From Anaeromicropila herbilytica (lineage in GTDB: Bacteria > Bacillota > Clostridia > Lachnospirales > Lachnospiraceae): 64,000 nucleotides of DNA. Below the pieces are notes generated by a model. That model had not been told where the DNA came from. It saw nothing but the letters and a program-made list of their open reading frames with translations, and ran no database searches. The position numbers were made by a program, and so were the translations under genes. The DNA lies in contig NZ_AP024169.1 in NCBI RefSeq assembly GCF_016591975.1, positions 4,131,001 to 4,195,000 of the forward strand, given 5' to 3'. This document shows positions 20,097 to 27,798 of this stretch, piece after piece; position 1 is the first letter of the stretch, and every line of letters begins with the position of its first letter.

Positions 20097-20125
20097 ATTG
20101 TAAAATATAATCTTTCCAATAACAA
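20097..20125 (-). promoter_or_regulatory. Promoter of the major surface protein gene
   Basis: On the minus strand TTGTTA (20125-20120) and TACAAT (20102-20097) are separated by 17 bases. The start codon is about 65 bases further down, after AGGAGGAA. Another -10-like TATAAT lies closer to the gene near 20067, so more than one start site is possible. Confidence 0.6.
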
Positions 20126-20457
20126 ATTGATTATAACAATATTCATTCTAAAGGTCAAGTCTTTTTCCTCATAATTTTACTATTTTTTATAATAGTGGTA
20201 TATGAGAAAAACCTTGGTAAAATAGCCTTTTTCATGAAATATTACATTAGATACATATAAGTAATCTAATGTTATAACCATACATCTGAAAGGTAATCCC
20301 CCTATCATTATTAGTAAATGCTATGATTGATTATATTCCAGTCAAAAACATTGATGTCTTATTCATTGCTTGAATACTCTGGTAGTCTTTCTAAACTTAA
20401 CTATCTTTGACATGGTTATATAATACCGCTTGATTATGTCAGTTTTATGTCACACAA

Positions 20458-20712
20458 TTGTCATTTCTGGTATACTTTTTATAATTAAGGATTTTTTACA
20501 GTTTTCTGATTGTAGTCTAGAATAGCTTATGTAACTACGTTGACATACCATTGTTAGCACGTAATGTCATATAAATTAAATTATTTTCATTTCAGAATTA
20601 TATTGTACAAAGCACTAAACTCTCAATAAATACCTATTACATATTATCTATAATGTCGTAGAAACAGCCTTTTCACATTTCTCAATGCGAAAAGGCTGTT
20701 TCCTTTTATCAA
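20458..20712 (+). ncRNA. Candidate small RNA between thrC and the surface protein genes
   Basis: The 830-base stretch 20031-20859 holds no gene I can support. On the plus strand it has TTGTCA (20458-20463), a 16-base spacer and TATAAT (20480-20485), predicting a start near 20492. Further on a hairpin with 14-base arms, GAAACAGCCTTTTC and its complement (20661-20702), is followed by TTTCCTTTTATC. Promoter and terminator enclose about 220 bases with no open frame having a start and ribosome binding site. The hairpin could instead end thrC transcription on the other strand, but the T-tract lies on the plus strand. Confidence 0.4.
20661..20706 (+). terminator. Hairpin terminator downstream of thrC
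   Basis: Perfect 14-base arms enclose a 14-base loop, and the T-rich tail is on the plus strand only. It lies about 155 bases beyond the thrC stop, so it may also stop thrC transcription coming the other way. Confidence 0.6.
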
Positions 20713-20859
20713 ACTGTGTTTATAGTTAAAGTATATGATATAATCTTCTGCAATCTCTGTGCACCTAAAGACACCTGGACACTTATAGCTATAAATTTGA
20801 AATTAAACTCCATAGATAACTACAAATCTGTTCTTTTCTGCACTTTCGGATTACTACGT

Positions 20860-22347
20860 CTATATCCCTAATATCTTCTCCACACTATCTTTCATCTTCT
20901 CAGTCTCACAAACGGTATCATGTAATACTTTAGCGCTACGAATCTCTTCGATTGCTTGTGGAACTTCGGTATTGGATAATTTGCTTAATTCGTCTACTAA
21001 TTCAAAATCAGTCATGCTATCGTATTTCTCATCGATTGCATTCATAACACTTCTCGTGAATTTGTATGGGCTAGCTGTTGATGCAATAATGGATTTGGTC
21101 TCATCCTTCGTTGAAGCAACATAGTCATGATATACACTTGCTGCTACTGCAGTGTGAGTATCAATGACATACCCTGTTTGTTCATAGATATCACGGATTG
21201 TTTGCTTTGTCTTAGCTTCATCTGCATAACCACCAAGGAAAGAATCTAATTGTCCTCTCATATTATCTGTAATTTTGTAATTACCTTCTGTTTTAAGTCC
21301 ATTCATTAGATTAGAGTTCATCTCAGCGCTATTATCCGCTATCTTATAGATCAATCTCTCAAGATTACTTGAGATTAGGATATCCATTGATGGAGAGCTT
21401 GTTAAGATAAATTCTCTATTTCTATCATATACTCCAGTCTCAAAGAAGTCATATAATACTTTATTATCATTGGAAGCACAGATTAATTTATCATATGGTA
21501 CTCCCATAAGTTTTGCATAGTATGCTGCAAGGATATTTCCAAAGTTACCAGTAGGTACTACTGCATTAATCTTTTCACCCTTAGCGATTTCTCCATTTTT
21601 ATATAATCTTGAATATGCATATACATAATATACCACTTGAGGAACGAGTCTACCGATGTTGATCGAGTTAGCAGATGAGAATTGATATCCTTTGTCATTC
21701 ATCGTTTTTGCTAATTCTTTATCGTTGAACATATTCTTAACGCCAGTTTGGGCATCATCAAAGTTACCTGTAATTCCTATTACATAAGTATTATCACCTT
21801 TTTGAGTTACCATCTGCTTCTCTTGGATTGGACTTACTCCATGCTTTGGATAGAATACGATAATCTTAGTTCCTTCCACGTCAGCAAATCCCGCTAATGC
21901 TGCCTTTCCTGTATCTCCAGAGGTTGCTGTAAGTATAACAATCTCATTTTTAACATTATTCTTCTTAGCGGAGGTTGTTAGTAAGTGTGGCAAAATGGAT
22001 AGAGCCATATCCTTGAACGCTATGGTTGCACCGTGAAATAATTCTAAATAATATGCACCATTTGCTTTTACAATTGGAGCAATCTCTTCTGTATCGAATT
22101 TGCTATCGTAAGCTTTGTCGATACAAGACTTTAGCTCTTCTTCTGTAAAGTCTGTTAAGAATAGACGCATTACTTCATATGCCACTTCTGCATATGACAT
22201 GTTCGCCAATTTCTCCATACTCTTTTCTAACTTTGGAATTGAAGTGGGAACAAATAATCCACCATCATCTGCTAGACCTTTTAATATTGCCTCGGATGCT
22301 GTTACAGTCTCATTATTACTTCTTGTACTCTTGTATATAAGATTCAT
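20860..22347 (-). CDS. thrC: Threonine synthase
   Basis: This PLP enzyme converts O-phosphohomoserine to threonine, the last step of threonine biosynthesis. The PLP lysine lies in the conserved FHGATIAFKDMALSILP segment. TATSGDTGKAALAGF binds the cofactor phosphate, and SSANSINIGRLVPQVVYY is the family signature of the long, fungal/E. coli-like class of threonine synthases. The length of 495-498 residues is normal for that class. I prefer the ATG at 22347 (MNLIYKSTR) with AGGA nine bases upstream; an ATG three codons earlier is possible. It is monocistronic, with its own strong promoter and a leader of about 185 bases. Confidence 0.96.
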   Translation of the reverse strand: MNLIYKSTRSNNETVTASEAILKGLADDGGLFVPTSIPKLEKSMEKLANMSYAEVAYEVMRLFLTDFTEEELKSCIDKAYDSKFDTEEIAPIVKANGAYYLELFHGATIAFKDMALSILPHLLTTSAKKNNVKNEIVILTATSGDTGKAALAGFADVEGTKIIVFYPKHGVSPIQEKQMVTQKGDNTYVIGITGNFDDAQTGVKNMFNDKELAKTMNDKGYQFSSANSINIGRLVPQVVYYVYAYSRLYKNGEIAKGEKINAVVPTGNFGNILAAYYAKLMGVPYDKLICASNDNKVLYDFFETGVYDRNREFILTSSPSMDILISSNLERLIYKIADNSAEMNSNLMNGLKTEGNYKITDNMRGQLDSFLGGYADEAKTKQTIRDIYEQTGYVIDTHTAVAASVYHDYVASTKDETKSIIASTASPYKFTRSVMNAIDEKYDSMTDFELVDELSKLSNTEVPQAIEEIRSAKVLHDTVCETEKMKDSVEKILGI

Positions 22348-22539
22348 CTTCTTCATTCCTTTTCCGCTTTATTATATTTTACTTATTACTAGTTACCATT
22401 ATATAAATAGTGAATATCCAATTGGATTCACAATTATACGTCTAATGCCTCGTATGTTACACAAGATTATTAATACTTTTCTTCACTTCGAAAGCAGTTA
22501 CATAGCACTACTGTAATGTAGTAAAGTAATTTGTTTTGT

Positions 22540-22568
22540 ATTATAACATGTTTCCTATTATGTTACAA
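22540..22568 (-). promoter_or_regulatory. thrC promoter and leader
   Basis: On the minus strand TTGTAA (22568-22563) and TATAAT (22545-22540) are 17 bases apart. The leader from about 22533 to the start is about 185 bases long and contains a perfect 12-base palindrome, ATCCAATTGGAT (22416-22427), inside a longer imperfect one. No T-box specifier or the conserved AGGGTGG-type sequence was found, so the control mechanism is unknown. Confidence 0.65.
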
Positions 22569-23000
22569 CATAATTCACATTACTTCTATCATTTTTTGCA
22601 CTTTTGTAAAAAATAATCGTGTTTCTTCTATATATAATGTATTTATAGCAACTTCATTTTGAAGATATCACTTACACGATGTTAATATATATTTTAGGGT
22701 TATTTTAAAACAGATTATTATCCCAAATAATGAGCACTAAAGAATTTTACATTATATGTAATTTAATCACTTTATAATATTTATTAAATACTTCATAAAG
22801 AAAAAAGATTTAAGAGAATGTACTTTTTAAGTTTCCATTCTCTTAAATCTATTATGTTAATTAAGTGAAATAATTAGATACAAGTATGTCTGTATCTAGA
22901 TGTATAATAACTCTTCATTTCGCACTAATTCCAATAAATGATCTTGAGTCATTCTCAGATCAGATGTGTGATTTTTTTTATTTCACATGTTAATATTTAT
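22569..23000. other. Intergenic stretch between thrC and the hydrolase gene
   Basis: No gene is visible. It holds a hairpin at 22807-22851 (arms AGATTTAAGAGAATG and its complement) that is followed by TTTTTTC on the minus strand. A smaller imperfect hairpin at about 22939-22964 (TGATCT...AGATCA) has a T-run downstream on the plus strand. The rest is featureless AT-rich sequence. Confidence 0.6.
22803..22851 (-). terminator. Terminator downstream of the cell wall hydrolase gene
   Basis: The 15-base arms AGATTTAAGAGAATG and CATTCTCTTAAATCT enclose a loop of about 15 bases. On the minus strand the stem runs into TTTTTTC. It lies 150 bases past the stop at 23001. Confidence 0.7.
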
Positions 23001-23963
23001 TTATCTAAATTTATAAAATTCATGTCCTCCGTATTTAAATAACCATCTTAGATTACGGTCGAACCAGCTCATGCTGCTTTTATCTGCTCTACTTCTTGCT
23101 GAGAAGAATAATGCTCCTTGTGATTCATCCTCACCAGACAACACTCGGTTGACTGCAGTTACTGTGGCTTTTGATACCGATACCGACCAGTATCTTCCAT
23201 CCTTAATAGGAGAGAATTGTACAGTACTTCCATTTCTTTGGAATACTACTTTTTGTACAGTATCTGGGAAACGATCGTTTGCAACACGATTAAGAATTAC
23301 ATTTGCTACTAACATCTTTCCCTTAATATCTTCTCCTGTTGCTTCTGCTTCTACAATTCTTTGTAGTACTTGTTTATCCGATGCTGATAAGTGAATTACA
23401 CTTTTTCGTGTTTTCGTTGAGAGTGCCATTACTTTAGCTTGTTCTTTTTTTTGCTTTGCTTCCCTAGCTATTTTAATAGCTTCTTCTTTATCTTTTTCTT
23501 CTTTAAGCCTTAACTTTGCTTCTTTCTCTCTTTTTTCACTCTGTGCTTGTATCAATTCTGTAGTTGTTTCGAGCATATCTTCTTTCATATTCTGTCTTGC
23601 CGTATTGATATCTGCTCCGTAGGTCGTTGTTAATCCGTTCGTGATGACACTTCCAAAAAGACCCACACTACTATTTTGGTTCAATTTTTCTAACTGTACA
23701 TTCAGATCTAGTTCATCGGCTTGTATTTGTGCTTCATTTGCTGTTTCTTCCTCTACTGGCGAAAATGTATTAATGTCACTATCTACTTTCGCGTATGCTT
23801 CAACAACTTGGTTGCCTTTGCCATAGAGATTGTCGGAACTTAGAATGATAATAATCGCTACGAGCGTATAGGCTGTAATCATAACACATGATTTATAGCT
23901 ATCTAAAAATGCTCTTTTTATCACTTCTTTTATTCGACCAAGAAACGAGTGTATTTTTAGCAT
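23001..23963 (-). CDS. Membrane-anchored cell wall hydrolase, SleB/CwlJ family
   Basis: A single membrane helix (about residues 27-43) leaves most of the 320-residue protein outside. The middle (about 130-185) is a Lys/Glu-rich, probably helical stalk. The C-terminal 120 residues are a SleB-type hydrolase domain with LQRIVEAEATGEDIKGKMLV, VILNRV and a GALFFSAR-like motif. SleB-type domains are lytic transglycosylases or amidases acting on spore cortex or peptidoglycan; Glu205 in the VEAEA motif corresponds to the family's catalytic glutamate. The length and stalk fit a vegetative or sporulation-specific wall enzyme rather than SleB itself. A strong promoter lies just upstream and the gene is monocistronic. 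Confidence 0.87.
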   Translation of the reverse strand: MLKIHSFLGRIKEVIKRAFLDSYKSCVMITAYTLVAIIIILSSDNLYGKGNQVVEAYAKVDSDINTFSPVEEETANEAQIQADELDLNVQLEKLNQNSSVGLFGSVITNGLTTTYGADINTARQNMKEDMLETTTELIQAQSEKREKEAKLRLKEEKDKEEAIKIAREAKQKKEQAKVMALSTKTRKSVIHLSASDKQVLQRIVEAEATGEDIKGKMLVANVILNRVANDRFPDTVQKVVFQRNGSTVQFSPIKDGRYWSVSVSKATVTAVNRVLSGEDESQGALFFSARSRADKSSMSWFDRNLRWLFKYGGHEFYKFR

Positions 23964-24014
23964 ACATACTTCCTCTTTTCTTTTTAATTTCTAGCCTAAT
24001 TTTGGCATAATTGC

Positions 24015-24042
24015 ATTATAGCATCTAACTTATTACTGTCAA
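24015..24042 (-). promoter_or_regulatory. Promoter of the cell wall hydrolase gene
   Basis: On the minus strand a perfect TTGACA (24042-24037) and TATAAT (24020-24015) lie 16 bases apart, about 50 bases before the start at 23963. This indicates vegetative sigma-A expression rather than a purely sporulation-specific gene. Confidence 0.75.
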
Positions 24043-24422
24043 TAAGCTTTCCAGAAGTTTGGAGGATATGATAGAAGTATTTTTACAATCATTTCCATTT
24101 TCTACTTTATTGCACAATCCTTCTGAAAAAAAATCTTATATATTTGTTACAATTAGCCATTACTTTTTTAACAATTTATTAATCATTTATTAACTATTTT
24201 ATGCCACTAATTTAAAAAATATTCATTTTGAACCTATTTTTGTGAATATAAGTAAATAAAAACGTTTAAAACACAGTATTGTACTTTAAAATCCATTGAA
24301 TTTTTTTGCATTTTTCTGTAACATTTTTTTAATAATTTTCGTTGATTTGTGTCACAATATTGTAGTTTTTAATCTGTTTATTTTAGGTTAATATTTATCC
24401 TTTTTTCTTTGCAGAAATCGGG

Positions 24423-24580
24423 TATAATATTATAAATGATGTTTGATACAGTTTTGGAGTAATCCTGCCGAAAGTATCATTTATACGTAAGTGAATAAAG
24501 TTTATGCATAAACTTGTCAAGATACAGCGATATAAACTAAGTACCTAAATTAAGACTTTTGACCCAAACATCATAGAATG
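24423..24580 (+). ncRNA. Candidate structured RNA upstream of the AP2-domain gene
   Basis: A plus-strand TATAAT (24423-24428) predicts a start at about 24435. Exactly there, ATGATGTTTG (24436-24445) is complementary to CAAACATCAT (24565-24574), closing a domain of about 140 bases. Inside are GATAC/GTATC (24446-24477), enclosing GGAGTAATCCTGCCGAAA, and a perfect hairpin AAGTTTA-TGCA-TAAACTT (24498-24515). There is also a possible GTCAA/TTGAC pair (24516-24520 and 24558-24562). No reading frame is present. The closing helix starting at the predicted +1 suggests a discrete RNA or a structured leader of the downstream gene. I cannot assign a family; an Rfam search is needed. Confidence 0.45.
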
Positions 24581-24595
24581 AGTTACCCAACCCAT

Positions 24596-24853
24596 GACCT
24601 GTTTCAAAATCTAGCCTGGCAATTTGTACAAAACAGAAAAAGCGATTGCGCCTTTGAATATGTATTAGAAGTTCTTGTTCTCGGATCATTTCGTGTTATA
24701 TGCTAGGACAGATCTGTCTGAGCGGAGTAAGTTTCTGTCCTAGCATATGTTTTACACAAAATAATCTGAGAACTAGATCTTCTTATACATATTCAATGAA
24801 GCATGAGTTTTTCTGTTTTGTACAAATTGCCTAGACAACCTCCCAAACAGGTC
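24596..24853. repeat. Large palindromic element 1 (258 bp)
   Basis: The two arms of about 117 bases can be aligned from GACCTGTTT (24596) inwards and AAACAGGTC (ending 24853) inwards, with roughly four of five positions complementary. The longest uninterrupted blocks include GCAATTTGTACAAAACAG and ATATGCTAGGACAGA. The loop near 24720 contains TCTGAGCGGAGTAAGT. A 12-base direct repeat, ACATCATAGAAT, lies just outside both ends (24568-24579 and 24866-24877). It encodes no protein and lies in the leader of the AP2-domain gene. Confidence 0.85.
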
Positions 24854-24908
24854 ATTTATCAGCTTACATCATAGAATTAATTTGTTAATACGAAAGGATA
24901 AATATACT

Positions 24909-25709
24909 ATGAATTTATTGCCAGGTGTATTCGTTGCCAAAAAGAAAGATGGTTCTACCTATTATCGTAGCTCCATTACATTTCGTAATAAGCACATTAG
25001 TATTGGCAGTTACTCAACGAATGAACAAGCACATCAAGCATATATAGAAGCGAATACAATTCTTACAGATTCCTCGATTTATATAGAAGACTATGATACA
25101 TCTACTCCTCTGCTTACTTTGTCCAAATGGATTGTATTGGTTAATTTTAGAGATAATAACATCTATTTTAAGAATCCTATTTATATTAAAGAGAAGTATT
25201 TTCTATACTATCTGGATGGCAAGACAATTTTGAAATTTGATGTAGATGATTTATTTTATTATTCAAATCATAAGATTCAGAAAAGAGGCGGGCATCTCTT
25301 CGTATCCGATTACGGAATGCAAGTATCTATTCTCTCTAGATATGGTATCAAAAATTATGCGGTACTTGAGAGAGACTATCAATTTGCAAATGGAGATCCT
25401 ACTGATTTTAGATATGGAAATGTTCAAATTATTAATCGATATCACGGAGTAAACCGAATTCAACATAAAGGTACTTTTATTTATGTTGCGAAGATTCATC
25501 TAAATGGTGATTATATTATAGGTAAATATAAGAAAGAGGAAGAAGCTGCCGTTGCGTATAATAAGGCGGTTCATATTCTACAATCTAAAGGGTTCGATAA
25601 GAATTTTCCCACAAATTATATCACTGAGATTGATGAGATTGAGTATGCAAAGATTTATAATATGGTTAAGATATCCAAGAAGATACGAGAATATTTACCT
25701 ATTTTTTAA
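24909..25709 (+). CDS. AP2-domain DNA-binding protein with degenerate HNH endonuclease core
   Basis: I use the ATG at 24909, with AAAGGA ten bases upstream; a TTG nine codons earlier lies before the ribosome binding site. The 266-residue product starts with an AP2-like three-stranded module (GVFVAKKKDGSTYYRSSITF, then IGSYSTNEQAHQAYIEA). It ends with a second, more typical AP2 module (FIYVAKIHLNGDYIIGKYKK, then AAVAYNKAVHILQ and NFPTNYI). The middle resembles HNH homing endonucleases, with NGDPTDFRYGNVQIIN matching the usual DGDPTNNRxENLxxxT. But the expected HH before it is replaced by ERDYQF, so nuclease activity is unlikely. The family is known for homing endonucleases; here a role as a DNA-binding regulator is inference. 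The gene stands alone behind a structured leader and palindrome 1. Confidence 0.8.
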   Translation: MNLLPGVFVAKKKDGSTYYRSSITFRNKHISIGSYSTNEQAHQAYIEANTILTDSSIYIEDYDTSTPLLTLSKWIVLVNFRDNNIYFKNPIYIKEKYFLYYLDGKTILKFDVDDLFYYSNHKIQKRGGHLFVSDYGMQVSILSRYGIKNYAVLERDYQFANGDPTDFRYGNVQIINRYHGVNRIQHKGTFIYVAKIHLNGDYIIGKYKKEEEAAVAYNKAVHILQSKGFDKNFPTNYITEIDEIEYAKIYNMVKISKKIREYLPIF

Positions 25710-25840
25710 GATTTTCTTACAGTTTTAGTAAATACTTAAAAAAATTTTAATTTTTTGAAAATAATACTATCCTTTTTGAGATTATGTGTTATAATAATAT
25801 TATATTTTTCTTCTTCCATTTTCATAGTTCCACAAAGAGA

Positions 25841-25902
25841 TGCCACTTCAATTAGAACAGAGATATGATTCATATCAAATCTAATTAAGAAGTGGCACTT
25901 TT
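25841..25902 (+). terminator. Terminator after the AP2-domain gene
   Basis: TGCCACTTC and GAAGTGGCA, with further pairing of AATTAGA/TCTAATT and GATATGA/TCATATC inside, form a long hairpin followed by CTTTTTG on the plus strand. It lies between convergent genes, 130 bases after the AP2-domain gene stop and six bases beyond the stop of the ABC permease gene on the other strand. Confidence 0.75.
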
Positions 25903-25907
25903 TGCGT

Positions 25908-26864
25908 CTAATATTGATTATTCTTTTTCCGTTTTGTCTTACTGCGTCTTGAATTACCTCGCTTTGTATTACCACGTTTTAATGGATCTAATAATCTTGC
26001 TGACATTATAATTAATATAATCGATATGAGTAACTGTATAGTTACACTGATTCCAAACCAATGCTCAGTTACAACTCTATTACATTGTCCGTAATTATTT
26101 AGAAAATCACTTAAGAATTCCTTATTTTTAAACTGATTCGAGAATAACGATAATAATGTAATGGCTGGATTCACTAATAACATTAATATCATATTCCCTA
26201 GATTGGGTGCAATTCTATGCGCTGCATCTTCTACAACATTCGTATCAATCCTTACATTAATAATAAGATAGACACCAGTTAGTATTCCAATTGTTCCTAA
26301 TACAAGAAATATTACAGTTCCATAAGTGAATACAGTAGATACTGTTGTTCTACGAAACAATACTGAGAAGAACAAACCTATACTCCCAACAAATATTGCT
26401 GTGACAACGATACACATCATTAATTGTATTAAATCTATAATTCTTATGCCACCAATTGAAAATACAATACTTAAAATTGGTAGGCTAGATACTACAATAA
26501 GTAGAATCAAACTAATCGAGGAAGCAAGCTTTCCTCTTATAATTTGTAATGGTGTTAATTTTGTTGTTAATAAGATATCAAGAGTCTGCCTTTCTCTTTC
26601 GCCTGAGATAGCACCAGAAGTTATTGCCGGAACAATAAATAGTATAAGTGCAAATTCTATAACAGAAAGTATCTCATATAGATTCATCATATTATGATAA
26701 TTGACTACGCCTGCAATTGTACTCTTATAATCAAAACTAGCATAAAATACAAATAATCCAATGACAGCCAGTATCATATTATAAGCCAAGATAATCATTG
26801 CCGTCTTAATCGTTCGAACACTAATCTTTAGCTCTTTCTTATACACTGGATTCGTATGAAACAT
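25908..26864 (-). CDS. ABC-2 type transporter permease
   Basis: This 318-residue membrane protein has about six hydrophobic helices. The segment AITSGAISGERERQTLDILLTTKLTP, after the second helix, is typical of ABC-2 permeases of the NatB/GldF type. The C-terminus is very basic (RGNTKRGNSRRSKTKRKK), which is unusual and may bind lipid head groups or RNA. Its start follows the ATPase stop directly. It is the last gene of the operon that begins with the response regulator at 32271. The substrate is unknown; with a lipoprotein-like partner and a sensor kinase it may export a toxic compound or help a surface function. Confidence 0.88.
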   Translation of the reverse strand: MFHTNPVYKKELKISVRTIKTAMIILAYNMILAVIGLFVFYASFDYKSTIAGVVNYHNMMNLYEILSVIEFALILFIVPAITSGAISGERERQTLDILLTTKLTPLQIIRGKLASSISLILLIVVSSLPILSIVFSIGGIRIIDLIQLMMCIVVTAIFVGSIGLFFSVLFRRTTVSTVFTYGTVIFLVLGTIGILTGVYLIINVRIDTNVVEDAAHRIAPNLGNMILMLLVNPAITLLSLFSNQFKNKEFLSDFLNNYGQCNRVVTEHWFGISVTIQLLISIILIIMSARLLDPLKRGNTKRGNSRRSKTKRKKNNQY

Positions 26865-26865
26865 A

Positions 26866-27798
26866 TTATACCTCCTGCTCTGCGTGTGCGGTTATTTGCA
26901 TAAATAGTGATTCCAGATCTCCTTCTTCTCTAGAAAAGGAAGATAGATATACATTATTCTCTACTAATGTACGTATTAATTTTGCTTCTTCTATTTCATC
27001 TCCTAGGAAACCTATGGATATGCTATTTTCTTTGATACTTATATTCTCAACAAGTGGATTCGTCTTTAATAGAGTGATTGCTTCTTCTTGATTATTTACT
27101 ACTTTAATAATGATAGGATTCGTAGCATTAAGTTTTGTCATAATCTCATCCACAGTTCCATTCACTACCATTCGTCCTTTTTCAATAATTCCGATGGTCG
27201 TACACATCTGTGCTAACTCTGGTAGAATATGAGAGCTTACAATGATTGTTCTTCCATTATCGCTTAGATTCTTTAGTATCGTTTTCATCTCAACTCTCGC
27301 TCTAGGATCAAGTCCTGAAGCAGGCTCATCAAGTATCAAAAGATCAGGATTATGAACTAAACTTCTTGCTAGACATAAACGTTGCTTCATTCCCCTCGAT
27401 AACTCATCTACATAATCATTTGCTTTATCAGAAAGATTAACTTGATCCATTAATTCCATAGATATCTGCTTCGCTTTATTTCCAATAATACCATACATAG
27501 ATGCATAGAATTCCATATATTCAATTACTTTTAGATTATCATATACTCCAAAAAAGTCTGGCATATAGCCAATCTTTTCTTTTAACTTCTTCTGATCTTT
27601 ATTAACATCGATACCATCCACATAGATCTCGCCAGAATCCGCCTTTAATAGTCCAGCTGCTATTCGCATAGTGGTAGTCTTTCCAGCTCCATTCGGTCCA
27701 ACAAAACCCAAAAGTTCACCTTTTTTTAAATAAAGATTCAACCCATTCAATGCAATATAATCACCATATCTTTTATATAAATTCTGAATTCTTAGCAT
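26866..27798 (-). CDS. ABC transporter ATP-binding protein
   Basis: This 310-residue ATPase has Walker A GFVGPNGAGKTTTMRIAAGL, signature ELSRGMKQRL, Walker B DLLILDEPASGLDP and the switch IVSSHI. About 90 residues after the nucleotide-binding domain form the small C-terminal domain found in NatA/GldA-like exporter ATPases. It is packed between the 846-codon gene and the permease gene with 0-1 base spacing, so the three products very likely form one complex. Confidence 0.92.
   Translation of the reverse strand: MLRIQNLYKRYGDYIALNGLNLYLKKGELLGFVGPNGAGKTTTMRIAAGLLKADSGEIYVDGIDVNKDQKKLKEKIGYMPDFFGVYDNLKVIEYMEFYASMYGIIGNKAKQISMELMDQVNLSDKANDYVDELSRGMKQRLCLARSLVHNPDLLILDEPASGLDPRARVEMKTILKNLSDNGRTIIVSSHILPELAQMCTTIGIIEKGRMVVNGTVDEIMTKLNATNPIIIKVVNNQEEAITLLKTNPLVENISIKENSISIGFLGDEIEEAKLIRTLVENNVYLSSFSREEGDLESLFMQITAHAEQEV

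Noticed and set aside
22348..22568. T-box leader for thrC
   Set aside because: No conserved T-box sequence or terminator/antiterminator pair was found in the leader.
24423..25709. HEARO/omega-RNA plus IscB-like nuclease
   Set aside because: A structured RNA followed by an HNH-related gene suggested this, but the protein has no RuvC domain, is far too short and carries AP2 modules instead.
25736..25975. 79-codon minus-strand frame overlapping the end of the ABC permease gene
   Set aside because: It runs through the terminator hairpin and the permease 3' end in another frame, with no start signal.
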